Source: Chloroflexota bacterium (GTDB lineage Bacteria; Chloroflexota; Limnocylindria; Limnocylindrales; CSP1-4). From it: DNA of 23,281 nt. Made by a program: the position numbers and the translations under genes. Positions 1 through 7,578 of the stretch are shown one piece after another. Below the pieces are notes generated by a model. It ran no database searches. It saw only the letters and a list, made by a program, of their open reading frames with translations, and was not told where the DNA came from. Numbering within the stretch: the stretch's first letter is position 1; every line of letters starts with the position of its first letter. The stretch covers positions 1 through 23,281 of the forward strand of contig JAJYJR010000023.1 of NCBI GenBank assembly GCA_021789355.1, written 5' to 3'.

Positions 1-125
1 CGGCCACCGGCGGCATGAGTCCGTGGAGAGCCGGATGCGACGAGAGCCGCACGTCCGGTTCGGAGGGCGGGTCGAGGAGACGGACCGGCTGAAAGGCCGA
101 CACCGCGCCTCGACCCGACCCCTAC
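1..125 (+). mobile_element. Group II intron, 3' end only
   Basis: The left edge of the window is the last part of a group II intron. A complete domain V and domain VI are visible (separate entry), and the sequence ends in a CTAC consistent with the AY intron terminus. The first 27 bases would be the end of domain IV. Directly after base 125 an IS3 transposase reading frame resumes at the Thr-Tyr-Leu-Pro block that normally follows the first catalytic Asp, so the intron interrupts that gene. The intron-encoded reverse transcriptase, if present, lies outside the window. The domain structure is seen directly; the exact splice point is inferred from the bulged A lying 7 nt from the end. Confidence 0.85.
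28..121 (+). ncRNA. Group II intron domains V and VI
   Basis: Domain V is the 34 nt at 28-61. An 8-bp lower helix (28-35 with 54-61) is followed by a 2-nt bulge (52-53) and an upper helix (36-39 with 48-51), capped by a GAGA tetraloop closed by C41-G46. Domain VI pairs 69-77 with 108-116 perfectly, adds C68-G117 and G65-G67 with C119-C121, and leaves A118 unpaired as the branch-point adenosine. An inner hairpin (86-90 with 95-99) has a GAAA loop. This is the catalytic core typical of bacterial group II introns. Confidence 0.85.
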
Positions 126-606
126 ACCTACCTGCCGACGTGGGCGGGCGTCCTGTACCTGGCCGCGATCGTCGACGTCTTCAGCCGGGCCGTCGTCGGC
201 TGGGCGATGGCGGCCACGATGCGGGCCGAGCTCGTCCTGGCCGCCCTCGACATGGCGATCGAACGCCGGCAGCCCGAGCCAGGGCTCATCTATCACTCTG
301 ATCACGGCAGCCGGGCAGTACACGAGCCTCGCCTTCGGCCGACGGTTGCGGGAGGCGGGGATCCTGCCGTCCATGGGCAGCGTCGGCGATTGCTTCGATA
401 ACGCCATGGCCGAGAGCTTCTTCGCGAGTCTGGAGACCGAGCTGATCGACCGGAGCGTCTGGCGGACCCACGACGAGGCCCGTCTGGCGGTCTTCGACTA
501 CATCGAGGTCTTCTACAACCGGGTCCGCCTGCACTCCGCTCTCGACTACCTCTCACCCGCCGAGTTCGAGAGGAGGTACCGTCTGAGCCAGACAACCGCT
601 GCCTAA
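126..606 (+). pseudogene. IS3-family transposase (OrfB), 3' exon, frameshifted
   Basis: This is the C-terminal integrase-core part of an IS3-type DDE transposase. It reads TYLPTWAGVLYLAAIVDVFS, then the HSDHGS block with the second catalytic Asp (codon 300-302), and in another frame AESFFASLE with the catalytic Glu (codon 412-414), FYNRVRLHSAL and a TAA at 604-606. The frame changes because four extra bases (cggg, 312-315) interrupt the HSDHGSQYTS motif. The first catalytic Asp would lie in the 5' exon beyond the intron and outside the window. The gene is therefore both intron-interrupted and frameshifted, and is probably dead even after splicing. I could not identify the right inverted repeat downstream. 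Confidence 0.85.
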
Positions 607-811
607 CCGTGACCGTCCACGGAACAGTGAAGATCGTGGTGGGCGTCCGCCGGGAGCCTGACCTGCCACGAAACTGACCCGTCGCGGTGTCATTCCTGGG
701 ACCCGTCGGCTCGCTCCGGACGCCCGACCGTCGGAGGGGAAGACGGCCGGTTCAGATCGCCACTTCCCGCGCCGCCGTCGCTACAGCCTGCGCAACGCCA
801 AGCGCCTGTCG
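607..811. other. Intergenic stretch between transposase and zinc-ribbon remnant
   Basis: No gene is supported here. The end of the IS should lie shortly after the transposase stop, but I see no clear terminal inverted repeat. From about 728 onward the frame of the next gene is already open without a usable ATG, so the original N-terminus of the zinc-ribbon gene may lie here. Confidence 0.4.
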
Positions 812-1614
812 GTGGTCCTCGCGCTCGCCCGCGCGGAGCTCGCCAACCAGACCGACCCCGTGCGCTACGCCCGGATCGTGAAGGAGCAGCTCGCGGCGCT
901 GCCGGCGCAGTTCCACGTCGCCTGGGGCGCGCTCCGAGACCCCGAGGACCGACTCTGCTCGATCGCCGCCCTCCTCATCGGGGCGCGCGACCGTGCGCGG
1001 CGGAACACCGCGGCCTACATGGCCGACGCGAAGACGCGCTCGGTGCTGCGCCTGCTCGACGGAGAGAACGCGGAGCGAGCCAGGGCGGGGTTGCCGCCCC
1101 TCGTGGCCACCATCAGGCCCGGCCGGCTGACGCTCTCGATCGACGTGGCTGGGCTCACGCTCGCCGACTTTCCCTCGCGCCTGCTCGACTGGGACCGGAA
1201 GGGCAACCCTGGCGTGGATCCGCTGACGTTATCGGCGGGCTCGAGCTACCAGGCGCACTGGCACTGCCACCGCTGCGGGCACGCCTGGACCGCGCCGGTG
1301 AACCAACGCACCGCACCAAGCGCTTCACCCGCTGTCAGCGCTGCCACACCGAGCGGGCTGACGGCCTGAACTCGCTCGCCGCAGTCCATCCGGAGCTCGT
1401 CGCCGAGTGGGACGCCGCTGCCAACGCGCCGCTGCGCCCTGAGCGGATCAGGGCGACCTACGACAAGACCGTGGTCTGGCGCTGTCCGGACGACCCCGAG
1501 CATCCCGCCTATCGGATGTCACCGTTCGCGCGGGCGAAGGTCGAGGTCGGCTGCCCGATCTGCCGGAAGCGTCGGCGGGCCGAAGAGCGCCGCGAACGCA
1601 GGCGAGCCGCATAG
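812..1614 (+). pseudogene. Zinc-ribbon domain protein, frameshifted
   Basis: The N-terminal part, from a GTG at 812, is a charged helical region of about 140 residues. It leads into a C-terminal module of the Trp-rich treble-clef/zinc-ribbon type: LLDWDRKGNPGVDPLTL, then HWHCHRCGHAWTAPVNQRT. The frame is then lost, but in the +1 frame the module continues with TRCQRCHTERA, AAVHPELVAEWDAAAN, VWRCPDDPEHPAYRM and CPICRKRRRAEERRERR to a TAG at 1612-1614. The break is a 5-bp tandem duplication of GCACC (1308-1312 and 1313-1317); removing one copy restores a continuous protein. Such repeated CxxC modules are found in poorly characterised proteins that are probably nucleic-acid binding. The start is uncertain because the frame is open upstream. 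Function unknown. Confidence 0.65.
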
Positions 1615-1632
1615 GGGCGGCGCCGTCGGCCA

Positions 1633-2088
1633 TCAGTTCGAGGGCGAGACGGCGAGCGCGGCCACCAGGCGATCCATGAAGCTCCGGTCGGTGACGCGGG
1701 ATGGATCGCTCGTGCGCACAAGGAGCGCAAGGTTAGAGACACGCAGCCAACGGCACTCGAACCCGCCGGGCGGGTTGTCGATGACGAGCGGCGGCCCGGA
1801 GAGCGCAGCACGGGTGCCATCGCCGATCGAGAGGGCGCGCGCCAGGGCGTCCGGGGACGGTGCGATCTCGACCAGGGAGACGCTCGGCACGTCCGCGGGC
1901 AGGGGACGCACGAGATAGTCGCGCGTGGCGGGCAGAATCGGCCCGCAGTCCGCGATCGGTGCTCCGCCGATCGGATCGAGGGCGACGTCGGGCACGACGG
2001 AGCGAAGGTCGGTCGTGACGTGCGCGAGGTCGAACGGATGCGGTGCCGTCGCCGCGTCACCGGTCCAGAGGACAGCATCGACGACCAT
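1633..2088 (-). CDS. Hypothetical protein, 151 aa
   Basis: This protein of 151 residues is not one I recognise. It starts at an ATG (complement of 2086-2088) 21 bases after the stop of the upstream minus-strand gene, so the two are probably co-transcribed. It has no signal peptide or membrane segment. The sequence is rich in Pro, Ala, Asp and Val, with two Cys (in IADCGP and FECRW), and looks like a compact soluble beta-rich protein. The complementary-strand ORFs covering this stretch are Arg/Ser-rich and look like shadows. Function unknown; moderately sure it is a real gene because of its codon use and pairing with the neighbour. Confidence 0.55.
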   Translation of the reverse strand: MVVDAVLWTGDAATAPHPFDLAHVTTDLRSVVPDVALDPIGGAPIADCGPILPATRDYLVRPLPADVPSVSLVEIAPSPDALARALSIGDGTRAALSGPPLVIDNPPGGFECRWLRVSNLALLVRTSDPSRVTDRSFMDRLVAALAVSPSN

Positions 2089-2109
2089 CGCCTGAGCACA
2101 TGCGCTCGC

Positions 2110-2601
2110 CTAGTCGCCGCACTCAGCCGCGCGGGGATCGTGGACATGGACGCGTAGGATTGCCGGGCCGCTCTCGAGCCTGCTCGTATCGACGAAGTGG
2201 AACGTGAGCTCGCCCGCCGCGACGAGGTTCCCTTGTGCGTCGCCGGCGAGATCGCTGAACGCCGGCTGTCCACAGGAGAAGAGCCAGGGCGAGCTGCCGG
2301 TCGCCGGCATTGCCGGACAGAAGATCAGCAACCCTGGCACGTTCGTCACCCAGCCGCCCACGAGAAACGCGGTGCTGTCGGTGGTCGCTCGGGCATGGTC
2401 CAGGGCTGCCGCGCCGCGCAGCACCGGCTGACCGTCGAGGAACCGAGACAGCCCGTCCCCATACCGCGCTGGGGTGGCCGTCGGGGAGATCGGTGACGTG
2501 CTGGCCGGGACTGCTCCCGTCGGTGCGGCACACACCGCGATCCCCAGGACCGCGCTCAGCAGCAGGACCGAGAGGATCGATTTCACACGCCGCGATCTCA
2601 T
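2110..2601 (-). CDS. Hypothetical secreted protein, 163 aa
   Basis: I chose the ATG at the complement of 2599-2601 because it gives a classic export signal. The n-region is MRSRRVK, a hydrophobic stretch SILSVLLLSAVLGIAV follows, and a possible signal peptidase I site is at V-C-A. The lone Cys (IAVC) is not a good lipobox because Val precedes it. The mature part is about 135 residues, with a Thr/Pro-rich linker after the signal (TSPISPTATPARYG) and two further Cys near the middle (FCPAM, FSCGQ) that could form a disulfide. I do not recognise the family. A longer reading from 2679 adds 26 Arg-rich residues and would bury the signal, so I rejected it. It is upstream of, and probably in an operon with, the 1633-2088 gene. 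Confidence 0.55.
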   Translation of the reverse strand: MRSRRVKSILSVLLLSAVLGIAVCAAPTGAVPASTSPISPTATPARYGDGLSRFLDGQPVLRGAAALDHARATTDSTAFLVGGWVTNVPGLLIFCPAMPATGSSPWLFSCGQPAFSDLAGDAQGNLVAAGELTFHFVDTSRLESGPAILRVHVHDPRAAECGD

Positions 2602-3025
2602 GTCGCCCGGACGCATCTCGAACCTGACCGGTTCCGCAGAACCCGCTCTCTGACGACGGCGTTCACGGAGAGCGCCCATCGTCCCTCTACCCGACCGCGT
2701 CGCTCACCCTCCGCTGATTGGCTGCCGCGTCAAGTCCGGCATTTGCCAACCGGCTATGCCGCAATGGGTTCACGCCGGACCTTGACAACGGCCCTTCTTC
2801 ATGGAGAGAGGCGACCCACCCGCTACGCCGCGAACGGCCTCGAGCGCCAGCAACGGGGGCCTGCCTGGCCGCACGCCCCTGAGCCACCGGGGCACCAGGC
2901 CGATGCACACCGATGCGTAGCGTGCGCACCGTCGCTCTCGCTCCGCTGCCGACGGATGAATACCGGCCTGCCGAGGACCCAGCCGGTCAGCCGTCGCGCG
3001 GACTTACCAACCGTCCTTGCCGCGG

Positions 3026-3074
3026 AAGGAGTTTGGCGTGGCAGAATCGCTGGCCGACGACAAAGGAGTTTGGC
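3026..3074 (+). repeat. 12-bp direct repeat AAGGAGTTTGGC, two copies
   Basis: Exact copies lie at 3026-3037 and 3063-3074, 37 bases apart start to start (about 3.5 helical turns). The second copy ends five bases before the -35 candidate at 3080. The repeat contains a Shine-Dalgarno-like AAGGAG. It could be a duplicated ribosome-binding region or a pair of regulator half-sites; the sequence does not decide which. Confidence 0.5.
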
Positions 3075-3106
3075 ATAACTTGACAAGGCCTCGAGCTAAT
3101 CACTAG
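3038..3106 (+). other. Short ORF (22 aa) with strong Shine-Dalgarno
   Basis: A GTG at 3038 is preceded by AAGGAG (3026-3031) at a 6-nt spacing and opens a frame of 22 codons ending at TAG 3104-3106. The predicted peptide starts MAESLADDKGVWHNL. It could be a leader peptide, the start of a truncated gene, or a very short peptide substrate. It overlaps the promoter candidate, so at most one of the two readings is likely to be right. Low confidence. Confidence 0.25.
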
Positions 3107-3109
3107 GAT
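3080..3109 (+). promoter_or_regulatory. Candidate sigma70-type promoter of the operon
   Basis: A perfect -35 TTGACA (3080-3085) is followed after 18 bp by TAGGAT (3104-3109), a -10 with four of six consensus bases. It points toward the operon, with the first start codon about 180 bases downstream, leaving a long leader. No other stretch in this gap matches as well. Prediction only. Confidence 0.4.
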
Positions 3110-3290
3110 GACGTGACCCCCGACGCGACGCGGGGTGAAGTTAGCGCTATTGAGACACGAGCACGAGGTCACCTCGGTCGTGCCAGGCGGCATTGAGCCT
3201 CAGTCTCCGAACCGCTACCCCTCTCCCGCCGTCGGTTCCTGTCCGGTCTCGCCGGTTTAGGTAGGGGGGAGGCCAGAGGGGCAGGGGCGA

Positions 3291-4064
3291 GTGGTCAGCC
3301 TGAGGAACGACCCATCGCTTCATCCCGTGCTCGTCGCCGCGTCCGGCGTGATCTTCGATGTCGACGGCGTCTTGCTCGATGCGCCGCATTCGGATGCGTG
3401 GAGGCTCGCTGCAGCGGCGCTGTGCAGCAGGGCCGGTCTGCCGCCATTGCCCAGCGGGAGGGCGTGGGGGTTGCTGTACGCCACGCGCATTGCGGGACGT
3501 CCGCGTGCCGACGGTGCACGCGCCCTCCTCTGGCACCTTGGGATCGCCGATCGAAGCGGCACGATGGCCCGTGAGCTTGCGGCCACGAAGAATGGCTTAT
3601 TCCTGCAGCTCGTAGGCGAGGGCCGAGTTCGGCGCTACGAGGACGCTTGGGCACTCGCGTCTGCATGCCACGCTCACGGGATGAAATGCGTCCTCGCCTC
3701 CTCATCACGGAACGCAGGCATCCTGCTCTCACTGCTGACGCCGTCCGAGGCCGCCCTATTCGATGCGGACGTTTCCGCGTCGACGGTCCGTGGAAAGCCC
3801 GCCCCGGACCTGTTCTTGGCCGCCGCGCAGAGCATCGGATTGCCACCAAGTAAGTGTCTTGTGATCGAGGATGCACCCTCGGGCATTGCCGCCGCCCGGG
3901 CCGCGCACATGGCGGTCATCGCGGTGGATCGCTTCGGCTTTCCGGACGTCCTTCTCGCCAGCGGGCCAGATCTGTGCGTGGCGTCGCTGTTCTCGGCGGC
4001 GGAACTCGTCTACGAACGAGCTGATGTAAGCGAACGAGGGAGGGGACTGGGTTGCAATCGTTGA
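3291..4064 (+). CDS. HAD-superfamily phosphatase/phosphomutase (beta-PGM-like)
   Basis: This 257-residue HAD hydrolase has a C1-type helical cap. Motif I is FDVDGVLLD (nucleophile Asp23, acid/base Asp25), motif II is the Ser in VLASSSRNAG (about 136), motif III is the Lys in RGKPAPDLF (about 169), and motif IV is VIEDAPSGI (Glu193-Asp194). The arrangement is that of beta-phosphoglucomutase and sugar-phosphate phosphatases. It starts at GTG 3291 after a purine-rich GGGGCAGGGG stretch. It is the first gene of the operon and overlaps the next start by 13 bases. Two roles fit: dephosphorylating a sugar phosphate made in this pathway, or converting beta-glucose 1-phosphate released by the GH65 enzyme at the far end of the operon. 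The sequence does not separate the two. Confidence 0.85.
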   Translation: MVSLRNDPSLHPVLVAASGVIFDVDGVLLDAPHSDAWRLAAAALCSRAGLPPLPSGRAWGLLYATRIAGRPRADGARALLWHLGIADRSGTMARELAATKNGLFLQLVGEGRVRRYEDAWALASACHAHGMKCVLASSSRNAGILLSLLTPSEAALFDADVSASTVRGKPAPDLFLAAAQSIGLPPSKCLVIEDAPSGIAAARAAHMAVIAVDRFGFPDVLLASGPDLCVASLFSAAELVYERADVSERGRGLGCNR

Positions 4065-5380
4065 GGGATCGAGCTACGGGATCACTCGCGGGGGGTGTCG
4101 CCGCAGGCTGGAATCACTTCGGCAGTGATGGCCCGACGTACATCGCTAGGGCGGCGGGATGCACCGTCCGCGACGTAGACGGGACGAGCCTTGTCGACTA
4201 CGTGATGGGCTGGGGATCCCTAATCCTCGGGCACAACCCGCCTGCCGTTGCTGAGGCGCTTCGTCGCGCCGTCGAGGAGGGCTTTGGCTTCGAGTACGAG
4301 GCGCCCGCGACCGTCGAACTCGCAGAGGCGATCTGTAGCACTGTGCCCTCCGCCGAGCTTGTCCGCCTCGCCAATTCCGGCCTCGAGGCCACTCTCTACG
4401 CCATCCGTCTGGCGCGCGCCGCCACCGGCCGCACGAAAGTGCTCAAATTCGAGGGGCACTTCCACGGGCTGCACGACGGGCTGCTGTGGGATACGGATAC
4501 CGCACCGCGTTTCGGGGAGGTCCTTCCGGGCGGGATCATCGACTCGGTGCCCGGCTCCTCCGGGATCCCGGCCGTCCTCCGAGACACTGTCGTGACCGTG
4601 CCCTACAACGACTGTGGTGCGCTATCGGTCGCGATCGAGCGATACGGCTCCGATCTAGCGGCGGTCATCCTTGAGCCGATCTCGCTCAACGTCGGCTGCA
4701 TCGCTCCTGACCCCGGCTACCTCGAGTTCGTCCGCGAGATCACCAGGACGCATGGGATCGTCCTCATCTTCGACGAGGTCCTGACGGGCTACCGGGTCGC
4801 CCTCGGCGGAGCCCAGGCGTTGACCGGTGTCATGCCCGACCTCACGTGCCTCAGCAAGGCGATGAGCGGCGGGCTTCCGGTCGCTGCCGTTGCAGGCCAG
4901 GCCGACCTCATGCAGCAGCTGACACCCGCCGGCCAGTGCGAAATGAGCGGGACGAACACGGGTCGGCATTTTGCGGTTCTCGGTGCGCTCGCAGTCATTC
5001 GCGAGCTTAAGAAGCACGGCACGTACGACCGACTCGACAGCCTCAACCGACTTCTCGTTGATGGGTTGCGCGAAGTCCTCGCGAGACGTGGCGTCCCTGC
5101 GTTTGTCGACGGCTATGGCGGTCGGGTCGGGATCTACATCGGGTCGGAGGAGCGCCCGCGGAACATCAGGGATGTTGCCCGAACGTGGGACTGCGAGTTC
5201 CACATGCGGTGTTACCAGGCGATGCGACCGCACGCATTCGGCTTCATGCTGCCGCTCCGGTGCGCGCCCGAGGCCGTCACAGTTTCGCTCGCGCACTTCG
5301 ACGACGACGTGCTTCGGACGCTGGACGACTTCGATCGGGTTCTGAGCCGCCTCCCGTACGTCGCGAAACGAGCGGAGTAG
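4052..5380 (+). CDS. Class III aminotransferase, GSA-aminomutase-like
   Basis: This is a 442-residue fold-type I PLP enzyme of the class III aminotransferase group, closest in pattern to glutamate-1-semialdehyde 2,1-aminomutase (GsaM/HemL-like). Visible blocks are DVDGTSLVDYVMGWGSLILG, the ANSGLEATLYAIRLARAATG cofactor region, FDEVLTGYRV (the Asp that contacts the PLP pyridine) and the Schiff-base lysine in LSKAMSGGLP (Lys269). The start is a TTG at 4052, inside the 3' end of the HAD gene and preceded by GAGGGAGGGG at good spacing; this gives the normal family N-terminus. True HemL makes 5-aminolevulinate and usually sits with haem genes. Here the neighbours are sugar-type enzymes, so it more likely transaminates or isomerises an amino-aldehyde or keto-sugar intermediate. 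The substrate is unknown. Confidence 0.85.
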   Translation: MQSLRDRATGSLAGGVAAGWNHFGSDGPTYIARAAGCTVRDVDGTSLVDYVMGWGSLILGHNPPAVAEALRRAVEEGFGFEYEAPATVELAEAICSTVPSAELVRLANSGLEATLYAIRLARAATGRTKVLKFEGHFHGLHDGLLWDTDTAPRFGEVLPGGIIDSVPGSSGIPAVLRDTVVTVPYNDCGALSVAIERYGSDLAAVILEPISLNVGCIAPDPGYLEFVREITRTHGIVLIFDEVLTGYRVALGGAQALTGVMPDLTCLSKAMSGGLPVAAVAGQADLMQQLTPAGQCEMSGTNTGRHFAVLGALAVIRELKKHGTYDRLDSLNRLLVDGLREVLARRGVPAFVDGYGGRVGIYIGSEERPRNIRDVARTWDCEFHMRCYQAMRPHAFGFMLPLRCAPEAVTVSLAHFDDDVLRTLDDFDRVLSRLPYVAKRAE

Positions 5381-5386
5381 CCAGCG

Positions 5387-6385
5387 ATGGGAGAGATCAT
5401 TGTCGTCACTGGTGGCGCCGGGTACGTCGGAGGACGGCTCGTCCCGCGCCTTCTCCGCGAGGGCTACTCGGTCCGAGTCGTCGACAACCTCACGTACGGA
5501 CGCGACGGCCTCGCGCGATGGTCCGACCACCCCGCGTTGACAATCCACCGTGCCGATATCCGCGACACGGATGCGATGCGAACGGCGATGTGCGGCGCCA
5601 GCGCTGTGATTCACCTTGCCGCGATCGCCAACGATCCCAGCGCAGAGCTCGACCCGCAGATCACCGTCGAGGTCAACTATGAAGCTTCTGTCCAACTTGC
5701 CGCGATCGCGGCGAGGGCGCACGTTCGCCGGTTCGTCTACGCGTCCTCTGCGAGTGTGTATGGCATAGTCCGTGGCCGGCCGTCGCAGGAAGACGACGAG
5801 AAGCATCCCGTCTCAGTGTACGGCGAGACGAAGCTGCAGGCCGAGAGTGCGATCCTCAACATGTCGTCGTCCTCGTGTACGACCACGAGTCTCCGCTGCG
5901 CGACGCTCTGCGGGTACTCGCCGAGACAGCGGCTTGACCTCACCATGAACATCCTGACGTACGACGCGTGGCGCCTCTCGGAGATCACAGTCCTGGGCGG
6001 GGCCCAGATCCGCCCGCAACTGCACGTTGACGATGCTGCGCGTGCCTACATCGCGCTCTTGACAGCCCCCGCCACGGCGGTCGCAGGCCTTCCCTTCAAC
6101 CTCTGCCGCCTGAATCTGAGCGTGGCCGACGCCGCCGAGGTGGTCCGTCGGACCCTGCCATGGCCGATATCCGTTTGCGTCCAGCCGACGAATGATCCCC
6201 GGTCGTATGCGCTGGCCGCCAGTCGCATTCGGCGTGCCATCGGCTTCAAGCCGCGATATCCCATCGCCGCTGCCGTCCTCGAGCTTGCACAGGCGCTCTT
6301 GCGAGGCGAGATTCCCGATCCCGAGTCTCCAATTCACCGTAATGTCGCATGGCTCCGCGAGATGGTAGAGGCGGTCCCGGCATGA
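5387..6385 (+). CDS. NAD-dependent epimerase/dehydratase (extended SDR)
   Basis: This 332-residue extended short-chain dehydrogenase begins with the Rossmann motif VTGGAGYVG (residues 7-15). It has VIHLAAIANDPS, the catalytic Ser in VYASSASVYG (about 121-123) and the YxxxK pair in VYGETKLQAE (Tyr145, Lys149). The family epimerises or dehydrates nucleotide-activated sugars (GalE, RmlB, HldD and relatives). It starts six bases after the preceding stop and ends in an ATGA overlap with the DegT aminotransferase, so the two should be translated together. An epimerase/dehydratase making a keto-sugar directly before a DegT aminotransferase is the usual order in amino-sugar biosynthesis. The exact sugar cannot be read from the sequence. 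Confidence 0.88.
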   Translation: MGEIIVVTGGAGYVGGRLVPRLLREGYSVRVVDNLTYGRDGLARWSDHPALTIHRADIRDTDAMRTAMCGASAVIHLAAIANDPSAELDPQITVEVNYEASVQLAAIAARAHVRRFVYASSASVYGIVRGRPSQEDDEKHPVSVYGETKLQAESAILNMSSSSCTTTSLRCATLCGYSPRQRLDLTMNILTYDAWRLSEITVLGGAQIRPQLHVDDAARAYIALLTAPATAVAGLPFNLCRLNLSVADAAEVVRRTLPWPISVCVQPTNDPRSYALAASRIRRAIGFKPRYPIAAAVLELAQALLRGEIPDPESPIHRNVAWLREMVEAVPA

Positions 6386-7578
6386 GCAGCGTGGACGGAA
6401 CGATCAGCGCCGCGGGAGACGTCGTGCCCACCGTGGACCTGGCAGGTGCGAATCTCCCTCTCCGGATCGACCTCCACGAAGCGCTCGACGCGGTGCTCTC
6501 GAGCGGCCAGTTCATCCTTGGGCCCTTCGTCGAGCGTTTCGAGGAGACGGTGTCGGCGTACTTAGGGGTGCGGCACGCGGTCGGCGTCGGATCGGGCGCG
6601 GATGCCCTCGAGCTGTCGCTTCGAGCGCTCTCCATTGGGCCAGGAGATGAAGTCATCACCGTTGCCAACTCGTTCGTCGCAACCGCAGCCGCGATCGCTG
6701 CCGTCGGGGCGACTCCCGTCTTCGTGGACGTCGACGACGACGAGAACGTCGACGTGCAGGCGGCGGAAGCAGCCATCACGCCGAAGACGGCCGCACTGCT
6801 TCCCGTGCATCTCCGAGGCAGGCCTGCCCGAATGGACCGACTGTGCGACGTGGCGCGCGCACACGGTCTCGCCGTTGTCGAGGATGCGGCGCAGGCGATG
6901 GGCGCCCTCCTCGATGGCCGAGCGGCGGGGACATTTGGCGACCTCGGGTGCTTCAGCCTCCATCCACTGAAGGTCCTCTCGGCATGTGGCGACGGGGGCG
7001 TTGTCGTCACCGACGACGACGAACTCGCTGCGAGGGTTCGTCTGCTCCGGAATCATGGCCTGCAGTCACGCGACGTGTGCGTTGTCTGGGGTCGGAACTC
7101 ACGCCTCGACGCCCTCCAGGCGGCGTTCCTCTCGGTGAAGCTTCGTTATCTCCCGGAGGCTATCCGGGCTCGACGTGGTATCGCAGCCGACTACATCCGG
7201 GCGTTTGCCGAGCTGCCCGTATCGCTGCCCCTAGAGCGCGAGGACGAGTACCACACTTATTCCGCGTTCGTTGTTCAGGTCGGCGACCGCGATGCGATCC
7301 GCCGGGAACTCCTCGATCGAGGCGTGCAAGCAGCCATCCACTACCCGACCCCCATCCACCTGCAGCCTGCCGCGCGCGGGATCGTCCTGCCGACCGGCGG
7401 GCTGCCGCGCACAGAGGAGCAGGCGTCGCGCATCCTGTCGCTGCCAATCTTCGCGGCGATGAGTGGGGAGTCAACGCGACGAGTTATCGATGCCTTCGTG
7501 GCGTCACTCGCGAGCCGAGGGCAAATCACAGAGACAAGTGCAACGGTCGCGGCGGCACGGCAGGGGATGCGCGGATGA
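6382..7578 (+). CDS. DegT/DnrJ/EryC1/StrS sugar aminotransferase
   Basis: This 398-residue PLP enzyme belongs to the family that aminates keto-sugars and keto-cyclitols in antibiotics and surface glycans. Landmarks are SGQFILGPFVERFEE near the N-terminus, GVGSGADALELSLRAL, DEVITVANSFVATAAAI, VVEDAAQAMGA (PLP-contacting Asp) and the Schiff-base lysine in FSLHPLKVLSACGDGG (Lys197). The C-terminal IHYPTPIHLQPA block is also typical. I chose ATG 6382 because it overlaps the upstream stop as ATGA; an in-frame ATG at 6349 would add 11 residues and overlap the epimerase by 37 bases. It most likely aminates the keto product of the preceding epimerase/dehydratase. Confidence 0.9.
   Translation: MSSVDGTISAAGDVVPTVDLAGANLPLRIDLHEALDAVLSSGQFILGPFVERFEETVSAYLGVRHAVGVGSGADALELSLRALSIGPGDEVITVANSFVATAAAIAAVGATPVFVDVDDDENVDVQAAEAAITPKTAALLPVHLRGRPARMDRLCDVARAHGLAVVEDAAQAMGALLDGRAAGTFGDLGCFSLHPLKVLSACGDGGVVVTDDDELAARVRLLRNHGLQSRDVCVVWGRNSRLDALQAAFLSVKLRYLPEAIRARRGIAADYIRAFAELPVSLPLEREDEYHTYSAFVVQVGDRDAIRRELLDRGVQAAIHYPTPIHLQPAARGIVLPTGGLPRTEEQASRILSLPIFAAMSGESTRRVIDAFVASLASRGQITETSATVAAARQGMRG

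Larger units (their letters stand above)
2602..3290. other. Gene-poor gap upstream of the operon
   Basis: About 690 bases separate the minus-strand secreted-protein gene from the plus-strand operon. The ORFs here are Arg/Pro/Ala-rich on both strands and look like chance frames. The right third holds a 12-bp direct repeat, a short ORF with a strong Shine-Dalgarno sequence, and a sigma70-like promoter candidate (all listed separately). The two flanking genes diverge from this gap, so it should contain promoters for both directions. Confidence 0.5.

Noticed and set aside
728..754. GGCCGGTTCA as a possible right terminal repeat of the IS3 element
   Set aside because: Its reverse complement shares only the first seven bases (TGAACCG) with the IS3 left end at 18865, and it lies about 150 bases past the transposase stop, further than usual.
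2743..3078. 111-codon plus-strand frame in the gap before the operon
   Set aside because: Composition is Arg/Pro/Ser/Ala-rich with no domain and no ribosome-binding site. Overlapping frames on both strands look the same.
4655..5806. Long minus-strand frame of 383 codons
   Set aside because: It lies opposite the GSAM-like aminotransferase and epimerase genes, both with clear motifs, and its product is Arg/Asp/Val-rich with no recognisable domain. It is a high-GC shadow.
6843..7574. Long in-frame upstream extension of the nucleotidylyltransferase
   Set aside because: The extension is antisense-like, Arg-rich sequence overlapping the DegT gene. The real start is ATG 7575, with an ATGA overlap and normal family length.
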